From assembly GCA_013334855.1 (NCBI GenBank), contig JAAXWU010000004.1:1-43952 (forward strand): 43,952 nt of DNA, in the 5' to 3' direction. A program made the translations under genes and the position numbers. How positions within the stretch are numbered: position 1 is the stretch's first letter; each line of letters starts with the position of its first letter. Positions 23,174 through 31,280 of this stretch are shown here, piece by piece. The notes under the pieces were generated by a model. It was not told where the DNA came from, searched no databases, and was given only the letters and a program-made list of their open reading frames with translations. This stretch comes from Chlorobaculum sp. (lineage in GTDB: Bacteria; Bacteroidota; Chlorobiia; Chlorobiales; Chlorobiaceae).

Positions 23174-25633
23174 CTAATCCAGATTCCTCAACAACAGCTC
23201 CAGCGAGTCTTCGTTTTTGAGGAGCACGTCTCTCGGCTTGCTGCCGTCGCCCGCGCTGACGATGCCGTTGCGTTCGAGCTGGTCCATCACCCGGCCCGCA
23301 CGGCTGAAGCCGAGCCTCAGACGGCGCTGGAGGAGCGAGACGCTTGCCTGCTGGTGCAGGACGACGAGCCGGGCGGCCTCCTCGAACATGGCGTCGCGTT
23401 TGTCCCTGTCTTGATCCGAACCCGAGGAGGAGCCGTTGCCGTTGTTCGAAGGCGGCTCAGGCAACATGCACTCCTCCTTCAATGGCGGCTGCTCGCCGAT
23501 AAACTCGGTGATCGCATCGACTTCGTTCAGGGAGATATAGGGGCACTGGATGCGCTCCGGTTTTGACATCTTGGCCGACTGGAAGAGCATGTCGCCGCTG
23601 CCAAGCAACTGCTCCGCGCCCGAAACGTCGAGAATGGTGCGCGAATCGACCTTGCTGGCCACCTGGAAGGCGATACGCGAGGGGAAGTTGGCCTTGATGA
23701 TGCCGGTGATGACGTCAACCGACGGACGCTGCGTGGCCACGATCAGGTGGATGCCGACCGCACGGGCCATCTGCGCGAGCCGCGTGATCGGCTCCTCCAC
23801 CTCGCGGCCAGCCGTAATCATCAGGTCGGCAAGCTCGTCGATGACGACGACGAGGTAGAACATCGCCTCATCCTTCATCTTCCTGTTGTACTCGCCGATG
23901 TTGCGCACACCGCACTTTTCGAGCAGTTCGTAGCGATGCTCCATCTCCCGCACCACCGAGCGGAGCGCCGAGACAGCCTTCTGGGGATCGGTGACGATGA
24001 TCTGATCTTCCATGCCGGGAATCTTCGGCAGGAAATGGTCTTTCAGCAACTTGTAGGGCTTGAGTTCGACCCGCTTCGGATCGATCAGCACGAACTTCAC
24101 CTCGTCCGGTTTTTTCGAGTAGAGCAGGCTGGTGAGCAGCACGTTGATCGCCACGGACTTGCCCGCGCCTGTCGCGCCCGCGATCAAAAGATGTGGCATG
24201 GCGGCGAGGTCGTCGATGATCACCTCGTTCGAGATGCTCTTACCCAGCACGATCGGCAGGGCCATCGTGTTGTTCTTGAACTTCTCGACCTGCAACACCG
24301 AGCGCATCACCACCGGGCGCGGCTTGCGGATGGGGATTTCGACGCCGATGGCGTTCTTGCCTGGAATCGGGGCGATGATGCGGATGCCGCCCGACGAGGA
24401 GGCCATCGCCATGGCCAGATCGTTTTCGAGCGACTTGATGCGGCTGATCTTCACCTCCGGCGCAAGCTCCAGCTCGAAAAGCGCCACGCGAGGGCCAACG
24501 GTGGTGGAGATGCGCATGACGTCGATCTTGTAAATCTTCAGCTTTTCGATCAGCCGATCCTTGGTTTCGGCCAGGTGGCGCTCGTCGTAACTCTCGTCCT
24601 CGTCCTTCGGGCGCTGCAACAGATCGATAGAGGGAAAGCGGTACTTGACATGGTCGTGCGTCGTGACCTTGAGTCGCCGTTCGTCGAGATCGGCCTCCGC
24701 CTCCTGCACGCCCGGATTGATGACCATCTCCGGTCCCGACTCCGTTCTGAGGAGTACCGGCTCCAGCGGCTCGATCTCCTCGACCTCCGCCGGAATGATG
24801 ATCGGCTCCGGCGCGGGCAGCTTGACCGGTGGCGGCGCGACTTCCGGCTCCGGCTCTGTCACGGGAATCGGGGACTTGGAGGGCTTTTCAGGCGGCGTTG
24901 CTTTTGGTTTTCTTGCCTCTTTCGCAGCTTGCTTCTCCTGCTTTTTCCGCTCCTTTTCAAGCACAACGGCCATCCGCTCCGCCTTTCTGCGAGCCGCGGC
25001 CTCCTCCTTTTCCCGGAGCTTCCTTGCCCGTTCGGTTCTGATCATCTGCACGGTTGCCGACACCTTCGCGAAAAAGTCGCGAATGGTATAGAGCGTATTC
25101 GTGATGAAATCCCACCCCATGTAGAAGGTCAGCGCCACGCCGATGATCGCCGTCAGCGCCCATGCGCCGGTGAAGCCGATGACGGTCGAGAGGAACGACG
25201 CCATCATCCGCCCGGTCGCGCCGGACATGAGATCGGCAAATGGCGCGGCGGAAAGGCCGAACATGGCCGAGAGGTCGATGGCCATCAGAAGGGAGTAGAT
25301 CAGAAAGAAGAGCGCCGGGCTGAGCGGCTTCAACCGGAACAGACGCCATCCAAGCGCGAAAAAGCCAAGCAGCGGCAGCGCCGTCGGATAGCCGAGCAGC
25401 ACTCGGATAAAAACGACCGACACCCGCGCCCCGAAGAGGCCGAAGGGGTTGTGGATCGCCACGGCGACCGCCTGGGCCGCGCTGGAGAAAATCTCGTACC
25501 ACGGCAGCGTCACGATGTACGGCTCATCCTCGGCGTGGAATCCCGCCACCGCCGCGATGCAGAAAAGCGCGGCGAGCATCAGTGAGATGCCGCCGGCTTC
25601 CGTTGCGAGACTATCCCTGCGGAAAGCCTTCAT
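23174..25633 (-). CDS. ftsK: DNA translocase FtsK/SpoIIIE
   Basis: An 819-residue membrane-anchored DNA motor that segregates chromosome termini at division. The N-terminus has about four membrane helices (within residues 15-180), then a charged Lys/Arg/Glu-rich and Pro-rich linker (about 195-290). The alpha/beta motor follows, with Walker A GATGAGKS at about 486-493 and Walker B VVVIDELADLM (Asp599-Glu600). The C-terminal gamma winged helix is at about 749-804 (RRLRLGFSRAGRVMDQLERNGIV), which reads KOPS-type sequences. The ATG at 25633 is preceded by AAAGAG; a TTG at 25651 would add six residues. It lies 23-41 bp downstream of gcvT, depending on start, on the same strand. Confidence 0.96.
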   Translation of the reverse strand: MKAFRRDSLATEAGGISLMLAALFCIAAVAGFHAEDEPYIVTLPWYEIFSSAAQAVAVAIHNPFGLFGARVSVVFIRVLLGYPTALPLLGFFALGWRLFRLKPLSPALFFLIYSLLMAIDLSAMFGLSAAPFADLMSGATGRMMASFLSTVIGFTGAWALTAIIGVALTFYMGWDFITNTLYTIRDFFAKVSATVQMIRTERARKLREKEEAAARRKAERMAVVLEKERKKQEKQAAKEARKPKATPPEKPSKSPIPVTEPEPEVAPPPVKLPAPEPIIIPAEVEEIEPLEPVLLRTESGPEMVINPGVQEAEADLDERRLKVTTHDHVKYRFPSIDLLQRPKDEDESYDERHLAETKDRLIEKLKIYKIDVMRISTTVGPRVALFELELAPEVKISRIKSLENDLAMAMASSSGGIRIIAPIPGKNAIGVEIPIRKPRPVVMRSVLQVEKFKNNTMALPIVLGKSISNEVIIDDLAAMPHLLIAGATGAGKSVAINVLLTSLLYSKKPDEVKFVLIDPKRVELKPYKLLKDHFLPKIPGMEDQIIVTDPQKAVSALRSVVREMEHRYELLEKCGVRNIGEYNRKMKDEAMFYLVVVIDELADLMITAGREVEEPITRLAQMARAVGIHLIVATQRPSVDVITGIIKANFPSRIAFQVASKVDSRTILDVSGAEQLLGSGDMLFQSAKMSKPERIQCPYISLNEVDAITEFIGEQPPLKEECMLPEPPSNNGNGSSSGSDQDRDKRDAMFEEAARLVVLHQQASVSLLQRRLRLGFSRAGRVMDQLERNGIVSAGDGSKPRDVLLKNEDSLELLLRNLD

Positions 25634-25674
25634 GTTCTCTTTTTTCTTCAACAGGGAGTGCGCTCCTCTTCAGC

Positions 25675-26772
25675 TCATGGGCGGTCGGCGTGCACGAAGG
25701 GCAGCCGCCTGACCGAGCCGGGTTGCATGGTTCCGCGAATTTCGACGAAGATCGGCGTGCCCGGCTGTGCGTAGTCGCAGAGGAGGCTCACCGTACCGAC
25801 AGGCTCCTGAAGCGTCGGCGAAATGGTGCCGCTGCACACCTCGCCGATCTCCTGGTGATCGGCGTTGAACACCTTGAAGTGCTGACGCGGAATGGCGCGA
25901 CCCTCAAGACTGAAGCCGACCACGTTCTTGCGGGGCGCGATCTCGACCTGCTCACACGCCTGCTTGCCGATGAAGTTCAGCTTGCCCATCTTCACCACCC
26001 ACTTGAGACGCGCTTCGAGCGGGTTGACATCCTTCTCGATCTCGTGGCCGTAGAGCGAGTAGCCCATTTCGAGCCGCAGGGTGTCGCGTGCGCCAAGGCC
26101 GATGGGCTGGATGCCATCCTCCTTTCCGGCCTCCATCAAGGCCGTCCAGAGCGCGACCGCCTGTTCGTTCGGCAGGCAGATTTCGACGCCCGCCTCGCCG
26201 GTGTATCCGGTGCGGGCCACGATGATCTCCGAGCCGCCGAACGGCAGCGTCATGAAGTGGAATGAACGGAGCTTGTCGATGCCCGCGCCGGGGAATACGC
26301 GCTCAAGAATATCGAACGATTTCGGGCCCTGCAGGGCAATGAGCGACAGCTCGCTGGTGTGGTTTTCAAGCGTCACCCCCCCGAACTCGCCAATATGGCT
26401 TGAAAGCCAGTCGAAATCCTTTTCGCAGTTGCTCGCGTTGACGATGATGAAAAAGGTGTCGGCGCTGACGCGGTAGATGATCAGGTCATCGACGATGCCG
26501 CCGTCGGGATAGAGCATCAGCGTGTACTGCGCCTGCCCGTCCACGATTTTGGCGAGATCGTTGGTGGTCATGTACTGGAGGAACTCCAGCGCCCGCGCTC
26601 CCTGGACGTAAAAATTACCCATGTGCGACACGTCGAAAAGCCCTGCCGCTTCGCGCACGGCCTTGTGCTCGGCGATGATGCCGGTATACTGCACCGGCAT
26701 CAGAAATCCGCCGAAATCGATCATTTTCGCACCGGCAGCTTCATGCCAGGCTGAGAGCGCAGTCTTTTTCAT
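25675..26772 (-). CDS. gcvT: Aminomethyltransferase (glycine cleavage T protein)
   Basis: A 365-residue T protein that transfers the methylene group from the H-protein-bound aminomethyl arm to tetrahydrofolate. Motifs include [66 protein letters not shown] (folate-site region) and [20 protein letters not shown], ending with the C-terminal GCVT_C domain. The start ATG has a good AGGAG at 5-base spacing. No gcvH or gcvP is adjacent. I looked upstream for a glycine riboswitch and saw none. Confidence 0.97.
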   Translation of the reverse strand: MKKTALSAWHEAAGAKMIDFGGFLMPVQYTGIIAEHKAVREAAGLFDVSHMGNFYVQGARALEFLQYMTTNDLAKIVDGQAQYTLMLYPDGGIVDDLIIYRVSADTFFIIVNASNCEKDFDWLSSHIGEFGGVTLENHTSELSLIALQGPKSFDILERVFPGAGIDKLRSFHFMTLPFGGSEIIVARTGYTGEAGVEICLPNEQAVALWTALMEAGKEDGIQPIGLGARDTLRLEMGYSLYGHEIEKDVNPLEARLKWVVKMGKLNFIGKQACEQVEIAPRKNVVGFSLEGRAIPRQHFKVFNADHQEIGEVCSGTISPTLQEPVGTVSLLCDYAQPGTPIFVEIRGTMQPGSVRRLPFVHADRP

Positions 26773-26940
26773 TGAACTCCTTTAGTCGATTAAATGAATA
26801 TGATGGAATGTCTTGTAAAAAAACAATTTACTTAAAAGATCAAAGCCCTTTTTCAAAAGTGGCGCAACAGGATACCCCTTCCGCCCGTCATGACTGCGGA
26901 GACTCAGGAGCAGGCCCGTCCGGCACGGTGAACCGCCCGC

Positions 26941-27576
26941 TCAGCCGATGATCATCACGTCATCGAGTTCGTTCCGGTCATCACTCCTGCGGGGAAAGTG
27001 CTGGCTCAACAGCTTGCCGCACTGCTCCACGGCCTTGCAGATCGCCTCCCCCTGCCGCTTCTCGCCGATGCCTTTGATGATCGTCGCGACCACCTCCTCC
27101 CAGGCATGCTTGCCCACCTTGGCGTCGATGCCGCTGTCGGCAAGCACCCGAACGCTGTGCTCGAAGAGTGAAATGTAGATGAGAATGCCGGTGCGATCCC
27201 GCGTTTCGTGCACTTTGCGAAGGTAGAAGGCGCGTATTGCCGCCTCCTCGACCTCTTCGGCAATCTCCTTGCGGTTCACGAAGGGGCGTTTCAGGGCGGG
27301 ACTGCGCTTGACGGCCTCGTGCGCCACGATGAAGCAGAGGGCGAAAAGGGCGAGGAACATCCACATATTCTCGTTCCGAAGCAAAAGCGTGCCGCCGATG
27401 GCGAGCATGAGGGAGATAGCTCCACTCGTCGCCATGATCGCCGCCGGATAGTTGCTGCTGGACCAGACCGCCATCACCACGATCTCGCCCGAGGTCGTGG
27501 CTTCGGCCTGCTTCACCGTTTTCTCGATTGTCAGCCGCTCCGACGCGGTCAGAAATTTCTGGATGTTGTCTTTCAT
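26941..27576 (-). CDS. TPM-domain membrane protein
   Basis: A 211-residue protein of the TPM (DUF477) superfamily. The N-terminal helix-strand unit FLTASERLTIEKTVKQAEATTSGEIVVMAVWSS is typical. Two membrane helices follow (about 45-65 and 70-88), then the second half of the domain with RTGILIYISLFEHSVRVLADSGIDAKVG. The membrane insertion inside the domain is a recognised arrangement in this family. It follows a second TPM gene and lemA on the same strand, with 33 bp between stop and start, forming the common LemA-TPM cluster. Function is unknown; such clusters are linked to envelope stress and, in Bacteroides, to aerotolerance loci. Confidence 0.82.
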   Translation of the reverse strand: MKDNIQKFLTASERLTIEKTVKQAEATTSGEIVVMAVWSSSNYPAAIMATSGAISLMLAIGGTLLLRNENMWMFLALFALCFIVAHEAVKRSPALKRPFVNRKEIAEEVEEAAIRAFYLRKVHETRDRTGILIYISLFEHSVRVLADSGIDAKVGKHAWEEVVATIIKGIGEKRQGEAICKAVEQCGKLLSQHFPRRSDDRNELDDVMIIG

Positions 27577-27609
27577 GCGCTCTCTTTCCGATAGTGATTG
27601 CCGCCGCGC

Positions 27610-28371
27610 TTACCAGTCGCCCGACGCGCCGCCGCCGCCGAATCCGCCGCCACCGCCGCTGAATCCCCCGCCGCCACCAAAGCCGCCGGAGCCGCCGCCG
27701 GAGGTGAAGATTCCGCCACCCGGCCCGCCGAATCCGAATGGCCCGCCGTGGTGGCGTCCGCTGAACATGCGGAGATAGAAAAACAGCACGAGCAGAATGA
27801 TGAAGACAATCGGAATCGACGGTTTGTCGCTCTTCCCTTTTGCTTTTGCGATGGAATCGACCTTGAATTCACCCTTGACTGCCGAGATCATCGCGTCCGT
27901 CGCGCCGACGAATCCAGCGTCGAAATCCCCGCTTTTGAATGCCGGTTTGATAATGTCGCGAATGATGCGGCCCGACTGGAGATCGGTCAACCGCCCCTCC
28001 AGGCCGTAGCCAACCTCGATGCGCATCTTGCGATCCGCTTTGGAGACGATGAGCAAGATGCCGTTATCCCGCTTTTTCTCTCCGATCTTCCACGCCTCGG
28101 CGACACGGATCGAAAACTCCTCGATTGGCTCGCCCTGAAGCGACGGCACCGTCAGAATCGCGATCTGCGTGCCCTCCTCGGCCTCGATGGCGGCGAGCTT
28201 CTGCTCGATCCGCGCCTTCGCGGTGGGAGAGATCATGGCGGCGTAGTCGTTCACCCGCTGCGTCAGCGCCGGAACGGGCGGGAACGCCGCCAGGAGCGGA
28301 GCGCTCGCAAGCAGGAGCGCCAGCGCGAAGCAGGCGGAGAGCAGCCACCGTGATCTCATGCTGATTGTCAT
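27610..28371 (-). CDS. TPM-domain protein with glycine-rich tail (YgcG type)
   Basis: About 253 residues: a cleavable signal segment (LLSACFALALLLASAPLLAA), a periplasmic TPM domain (VPALTQRVNDYAAMISPTAKARIEQKLAAIEAEEGTQIAILTV through GYGLEGRLTDLQSGRII), one transmembrane helix (IPIVFIILLVLFFYLRMF), and an extremely Gly-rich C-terminus ending GGGASGDW. That layout is the YgcG family. The GTG at 28374, ATG at 28371 and ATG at 28359 are alternative starts; signal peptide placement fits any of them. It lies 8-11 bp after lemA. The low-complexity tail is normal for the family. Confidence 0.88.
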   Translation of the reverse strand: MTISMRSRWLLSACFALALLLASAPLLAAFPPVPALTQRVNDYAAMISPTAKARIEQKLAAIEAEEGTQIAILTVPSLQGEPIEEFSIRVAEAWKIGEKKRDNGILLIVSKADRKMRIEVGYGLEGRLTDLQSGRIIRDIIKPAFKSGDFDAGFVGATDAMISAVKGEFKVDSIAKAKGKSDKPSIPIVFIILLVLFFYLRMFSGRHHGGPFGFGGPGGGIFTSGGGSGGFGGGGGFSGGGGGFGGGGASGDW

Positions 28372-28382
28372 CACAGGGTTGT

Positions 28383-28970
28383 TCAGAATTTTACCTGAGG
28401 CACAACCTTGGCCGCCGCGTCAGCCTTGAAGTACTCCTTCGGCTTCAGCTTGAGCGCCACGCTGTTGGTCAGCGAATTGGGGAACTTGCGTATCGAGAAG
28501 TTGAATACCTGCACCGCCTCGTTGTAGCGCTGGCGAGCAACGCTGATGCGGTTCTCCGTCCCTTCGAGCTGCACCTGCAAGTCGCGGAAATTCTCGGTTG
28601 CCTTGAGTTCGGGATAGCGCTCGACCGCCACCAGCAGTCTCGACAGCGAGGATGAAAGCTGGCCTTGGGCAGCCTGGAACTTCGACATGGCGGCAGGATC
28701 GCTGAGCATCGCCGGAGTGAGCTGGATGGAGGTGGCCTTCGCGCGGGCTTCGATCACCGCCTGAAGCGTCTCTTTCTCGAAATTGGCTGCCCCCTTCACC
28801 GTGGCGACGAGATTTGGCACCAGGTCGGAACGGCGCTGAAGCTGCGATTCGAGATCGCCCCACGCACGATTGACCGCCTCTTCGTTCTGCTGCATCGTAT
28901 TGTAGCCGCACCCGCTGAGCATGACGAGCGCCAAAAGGAACGGGAACACCCTTGAAATATATCGGATCAT
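28383..28970 (-). CDS. lemA: LemA family lipoprotein
   Basis: A 195-residue LemA protein. The N-terminal signal ends in a lipobox, [10 protein letters not shown] (Cys21), so this version is probably a lipoprotein. The helical LemA domain is clear: [50 protein letters not shown], then a second helical pair containing [39 protein letters not shown] and the final [18 protein letters not shown]. The ATG at 28970 follows GGAGTAATGCA, a good ribosome site. It heads the lemA-TPM-TPM run. Molecular function is unresolved for the family. Confidence 0.94.
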   Translation of the reverse strand: MIRYISRVFPFLLALVMLSGCGYNTMQQNEEAVNRAWGDLESQLQRRSDLVPNLVATVKGAANFEKETLQAVIEARAKATSIQLTPAMLSDPAAMSKFQAAQGQLSSSLSRLLVAVERYPELKATENFRDLQVQLEGTENRISVARQRYNEAVQVFNFSIRKFPNSLTNSVALKLKPKEYFKADAAAKVVPQVKF

Positions 28971-29147
28971 TGCATTACTCCTTCGGTTTGAAAAGTCTGG
29001 TAACATTTGTCAAAATAGAACATTCCCATGCCCGATGCAAACCGCCGTGCTCACTTCATGCGGTGTATTTTTCAGCGCTTTTATTGTATATCAAGCACTG
29101 TTGCGATACATTACCATGTTTCCTTTACCCCTCATACCCCTTATATC

Positions 29148-29972
29148 ATGCGCAAAGCACTCATCTTCGCGGGCCTCTACAGCCTGCTTTGCCCGAATTC
29201 ACTTCAGGCGGCCTTTGACTCTATGCCGGTCGATCCGAAAGGGATCGCCATGTCGGGAGCCATGACCGCCCTCTCCGGCAACGCCTCGGGCCTCTTTTAC
29301 AATCCGGCATCCAGCGCCACCGGACAATCCTTCGCCGGAATCTCTTACGCCGTGCCGTATGGCGACTCGACTCTCCGCAATCTCTCCGGCGCGGTCACGC
29401 TCGGCAAGCTGCCGTTCGACAGGCGCGGCGCTCTCTCGGTTGGCATAAACCGCTATCACGCCGATAGTTACCACGAAGAGACCATTGTCGCCGGATATGC
29501 GCGTGAACTCCTTCCCAAAGTTCGAGCCGGTCTCGCGGTCTCGCGGATGACGCAGAAGATCGACGGCTTCGGCGAGCACTCCGCCACCGGCGTCAATGCC
29601 GGATTGCAGGCCGACCTCACCCCCGCCCTGACCATCGCCGTGAGTTCAACGAACCTCAATGCACCAACGATTGGTGCGGCGAAAAGCAAGCTTCCACGAA
29701 CGACGCTCACCGGCATTTCGTACCGCCTCGAAACCGGCAGTATGCTGACGGTCAACGCCCAAACCGCCCCCGGCCACTCAGCCCGCCTGCTTGCCGCAGG
29801 TGATTTTCCGGTTTACCGCTCGCTGCACCTCATGATCGGCACAGCCACCAACCCCTCGCTCATCTCGGCAGGCGCAAGTTTCGGAAGCGGGCGGCTCAAA
29901 GCCACCGCCGCCGTAAGCCGACACATCGACCTCGGCACGACGAGCGCCTTAGGCGTGGAGGTGAGTTGGTAA
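29148..29972 (+). CDS. Outer-membrane beta-barrel protein (UPF0164/PorV-like)
   Basis: A 274-residue exported protein with signal sequence MRKALIFAGLYSLLCPNSLQA, cleavage before AFDSMPVD. The mature part starts with GIAMSGAMTALSGNASGLFYNPAS, the pattern seen at the start of FadL/UPF0164/PorV-type barrels, where GxxxMGGAxxAxxxDxxAxxxNPA is common. The rest is a series of alternating amphipathic strands (AVTLGKLPF..., TLTGISYRLETG..., LMIGTATNPSLISAGASFGSGRLKATAAVSRH) ending LGVEVSW with an aromatic C-terminus. Cargo and function are unknown. The ATG at 29148 is chosen because the frame upstream, open to 29028, has no signal-like character. It is divergent from lemA. Confidence 0.75.
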   Translation: MRKALIFAGLYSLLCPNSLQAAFDSMPVDPKGIAMSGAMTALSGNASGLFYNPASSATGQSFAGISYAVPYGDSTLRNLSGAVTLGKLPFDRRGALSVGINRYHADSYHEETIVAGYARELLPKVRAGLAVSRMTQKIDGFGEHSATGVNAGLQADLTPALTIAVSSTNLNAPTIGAAKSKLPRTTLTGISYRLETGSMLTVNAQTAPGHSARLLAAGDFPVYRSLHLMIGTATNPSLISAGASFGSGRLKATAAVSRHIDLGTTSALGVEVSW

Positions 29973-30036
29973 TTAAAACATAGCACAACGGAGACTGCAA
30001 GGGCAGCAATGCGAGAAGAATCGTTTTCCATTCTCC

Positions 30037-30070
30037 GTCCAACCAGTCCATAACGTCCATAGCGTCCACG
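30037..30070. repeat. GTCCANNN tandem repeat (9-bp period)
   Basis: Four GTCCA units at exactly 9-bp spacing. It lies where the 5' end of the decayed antitoxin-like gene that follows should be. Confidence 0.75.
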
Positions 30071-30074
30071 TTCA

Positions 30075-30376
30075 GCGAGATCAAAATCAGCGCAGCAAGC
30101 CCTTGCGTATGCCCGTGGTGAAGTAACGGCAGGATTTGTCGCGCATGTGACGCGGTTGATGTAAAGGCGATATGGCTGAGCCTGCGCCTCACGAAACCGG
30201 AATTTCCCAATCGGTTCGGTTTCAATGTCCGCACGGTGCAGGACTGGGAACAAAAACGCCGCGATCCCGAACGCTCAGCGCGAGTGCTACTGACCGTCAT
30301 CGCTCGATAACCTGAAGCCGTCCGCCGCTCGCTGACGCCAAACCCCAACGAAGCCTCGCCAGATTTGCAGACTTGA
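30075..30376 (+). pseudogene. Decayed HTH antitoxin-like gene (HigA/NadS type)
   Basis: Conceptual translation gives [20 protein letters not shown] in one frame, then, after a frameshift near 30147-30149, [57 protein letters not shown] follows at 30308, and PEAVRRSLTPN continues in the same frame. The pattern (FVAHVPDxVDVKxIRxxLGLTQxEFAxRFGFSVxTxxDWEQGRRxP...ARxLLxVIxRxPEAVxxAL) is a common XRE-type type-II antitoxin. The gene carries at least a frameshift and a stop, its start is missing behind a GTCCA repeat, and no toxin gene is adjacent, so it is a relic. Confidence 0.75.
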
Positions 30377-30408
30377 GTGAAACTGTTAATGCAAGAAAAT
30401 TTTACACA

Positions 30409-30627
30409 ATGGCCGTAACCGGCAAAGGAGCTGCCAGCGCTGAAGTCGCCGAATTAGGCTCAATACAACAAGTCAGAGAGTTTAATAATACAGACCTTAC
30501 CCTATGAGAAAAATGTAAAGCTGCCAACAAAAAGCGTGAAGAAGCCAAAACAAAGTTAGAATGGATCACCAGTCATTTTGCACAACAATCCTGTGTAATA
30601 TTTCCATATCAACATCGATTTCGTTAA
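30409..30627 (+). pseudogene. Unrecognised ORF remnant with an in-frame TGA
   Basis: From the ATG at 30409 the frame reads MAVTGKGAASAEVAELG and SIQQVREFNNTDLTL, then TGA at 30505, then EKCKAANKKREEAKTKLEW ITSHFAQQS to a TAA at 30625. The frame is also open upstream to about 30312 (PQRSLARFADLSETVNARKFY). A TGG to TGA change (DLTL-W-EKCKAANKK) would explain the break. I do not recognise the family. It is probably the remnant of an accessory gene next to the dead antitoxin. Confidence 0.45.
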
Positions 30628-30882
30628 GCCATGTGATTGCACTTTCGCCATTCTTTGCATTTCGAAAAAAGCGATGTTTTTGAAACGAAAAAAGATACGG
30701 GCAATTACTTGGTGAACGCTGATCAACAAATAAAAAAGTCTCCGAAAGATTTCATATCCTCACGGAGACCCGGTCTATCCAATAATTTCCTGTTCATGCA
30801 CCCGAGGTCTTGCGAGACCTGGTGAGCGTGCAGCGCTTGAATCAGGGGCGGATGGCGTAATCAGCCGACTATTCGGCGAAAT
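30628..30882. other. Intergenic, no gene supported
   Basis: A 62-codon open frame (30637-30825, +) exists but has no recognisable features, signal or ribosome site. It is treated as chance. Nothing else was identified here. Confidence 0.5.
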
Positions 30883-31056
30883 TTATTTCGCTTCAGCGTT
30901 TGCTTCCTTGGCTTTCAAAAACATACAGCTTCCTTCAGCCGCCACATCCTTGCCGAAGCAGGCACCCGCAGCAGAATTCGAAGGATTGACGGTAAAGCTC
31001 TGGCACTGCTGACACTGCTTGCCGGGCTCCGCCTTCTGTTTGTACATGATCTCCAT
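30883..31056 (-). CDS. Small four-cysteine HiPIP-like iron-sulfur protein
   Basis: A short minus-strand gene of 57 codons, ATG at 31056 (or 31047, preceded by GGAG at short spacing, giving 54 aa). It encodes KQCQQCQSFTVNPSNSAAG then ACFGKDVAAEGSCMFLKAK. Cysteines 15, 18, 33 and 44 give C-x2-C-x14-C-x10-C. The CxxCxxF, GxC, GK-V and GxC features and order are those of high-potential iron-sulfur proteins. The x14 spacing equals that of the short Rhodocyclus-type HiPIP, although the last loop is shorter. No export signal is visible at this start, which is unusual for HiPIP. It would carry one [4Fe-4S] cluster as an electron carrier (inference). It is followed by alanine/lysine residues at the C-terminus. 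Confidence 0.7.
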   Translation of the reverse strand: MEIMYKQKAEPGKQCQQCQSFTVNPSNSAAGACFGKDVAAEGSCMFLKAKEANAEAK

Positions 31057-31280
31057 TATCGTGCATCAATGTATCGGTTCAAAAGTATACTCGTCCGTCT
31101 CCTGACGGTCGGCTGGTATATACCCTGGAGGGAAAGCCGGATCGTCACGAACCATGCGCATTACGGAGATCGCGGAGATGCCTGCGAACGGTCAACAGGC
31201 ATCTCCGCAACAGATCAACTATCCATCACCGGTATCCAGTCACGCCAGAACTCATCGTTTAGGAATGGGTCAGCGATGCT

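Noticed and set aside
23747-25585. 612-codon plus-strand frame opposite ftsK
   Set aside because: Composition typical of antisense shadow (Arg/His/Leu runs); ftsK is unambiguous.
26773-26940. Possible glycine riboswitch or terminator upstream of gcvT
   Set aside because: I could not find the tandem aptamer core or any convincing stem set; the region is short and only a ribosome site is clear.
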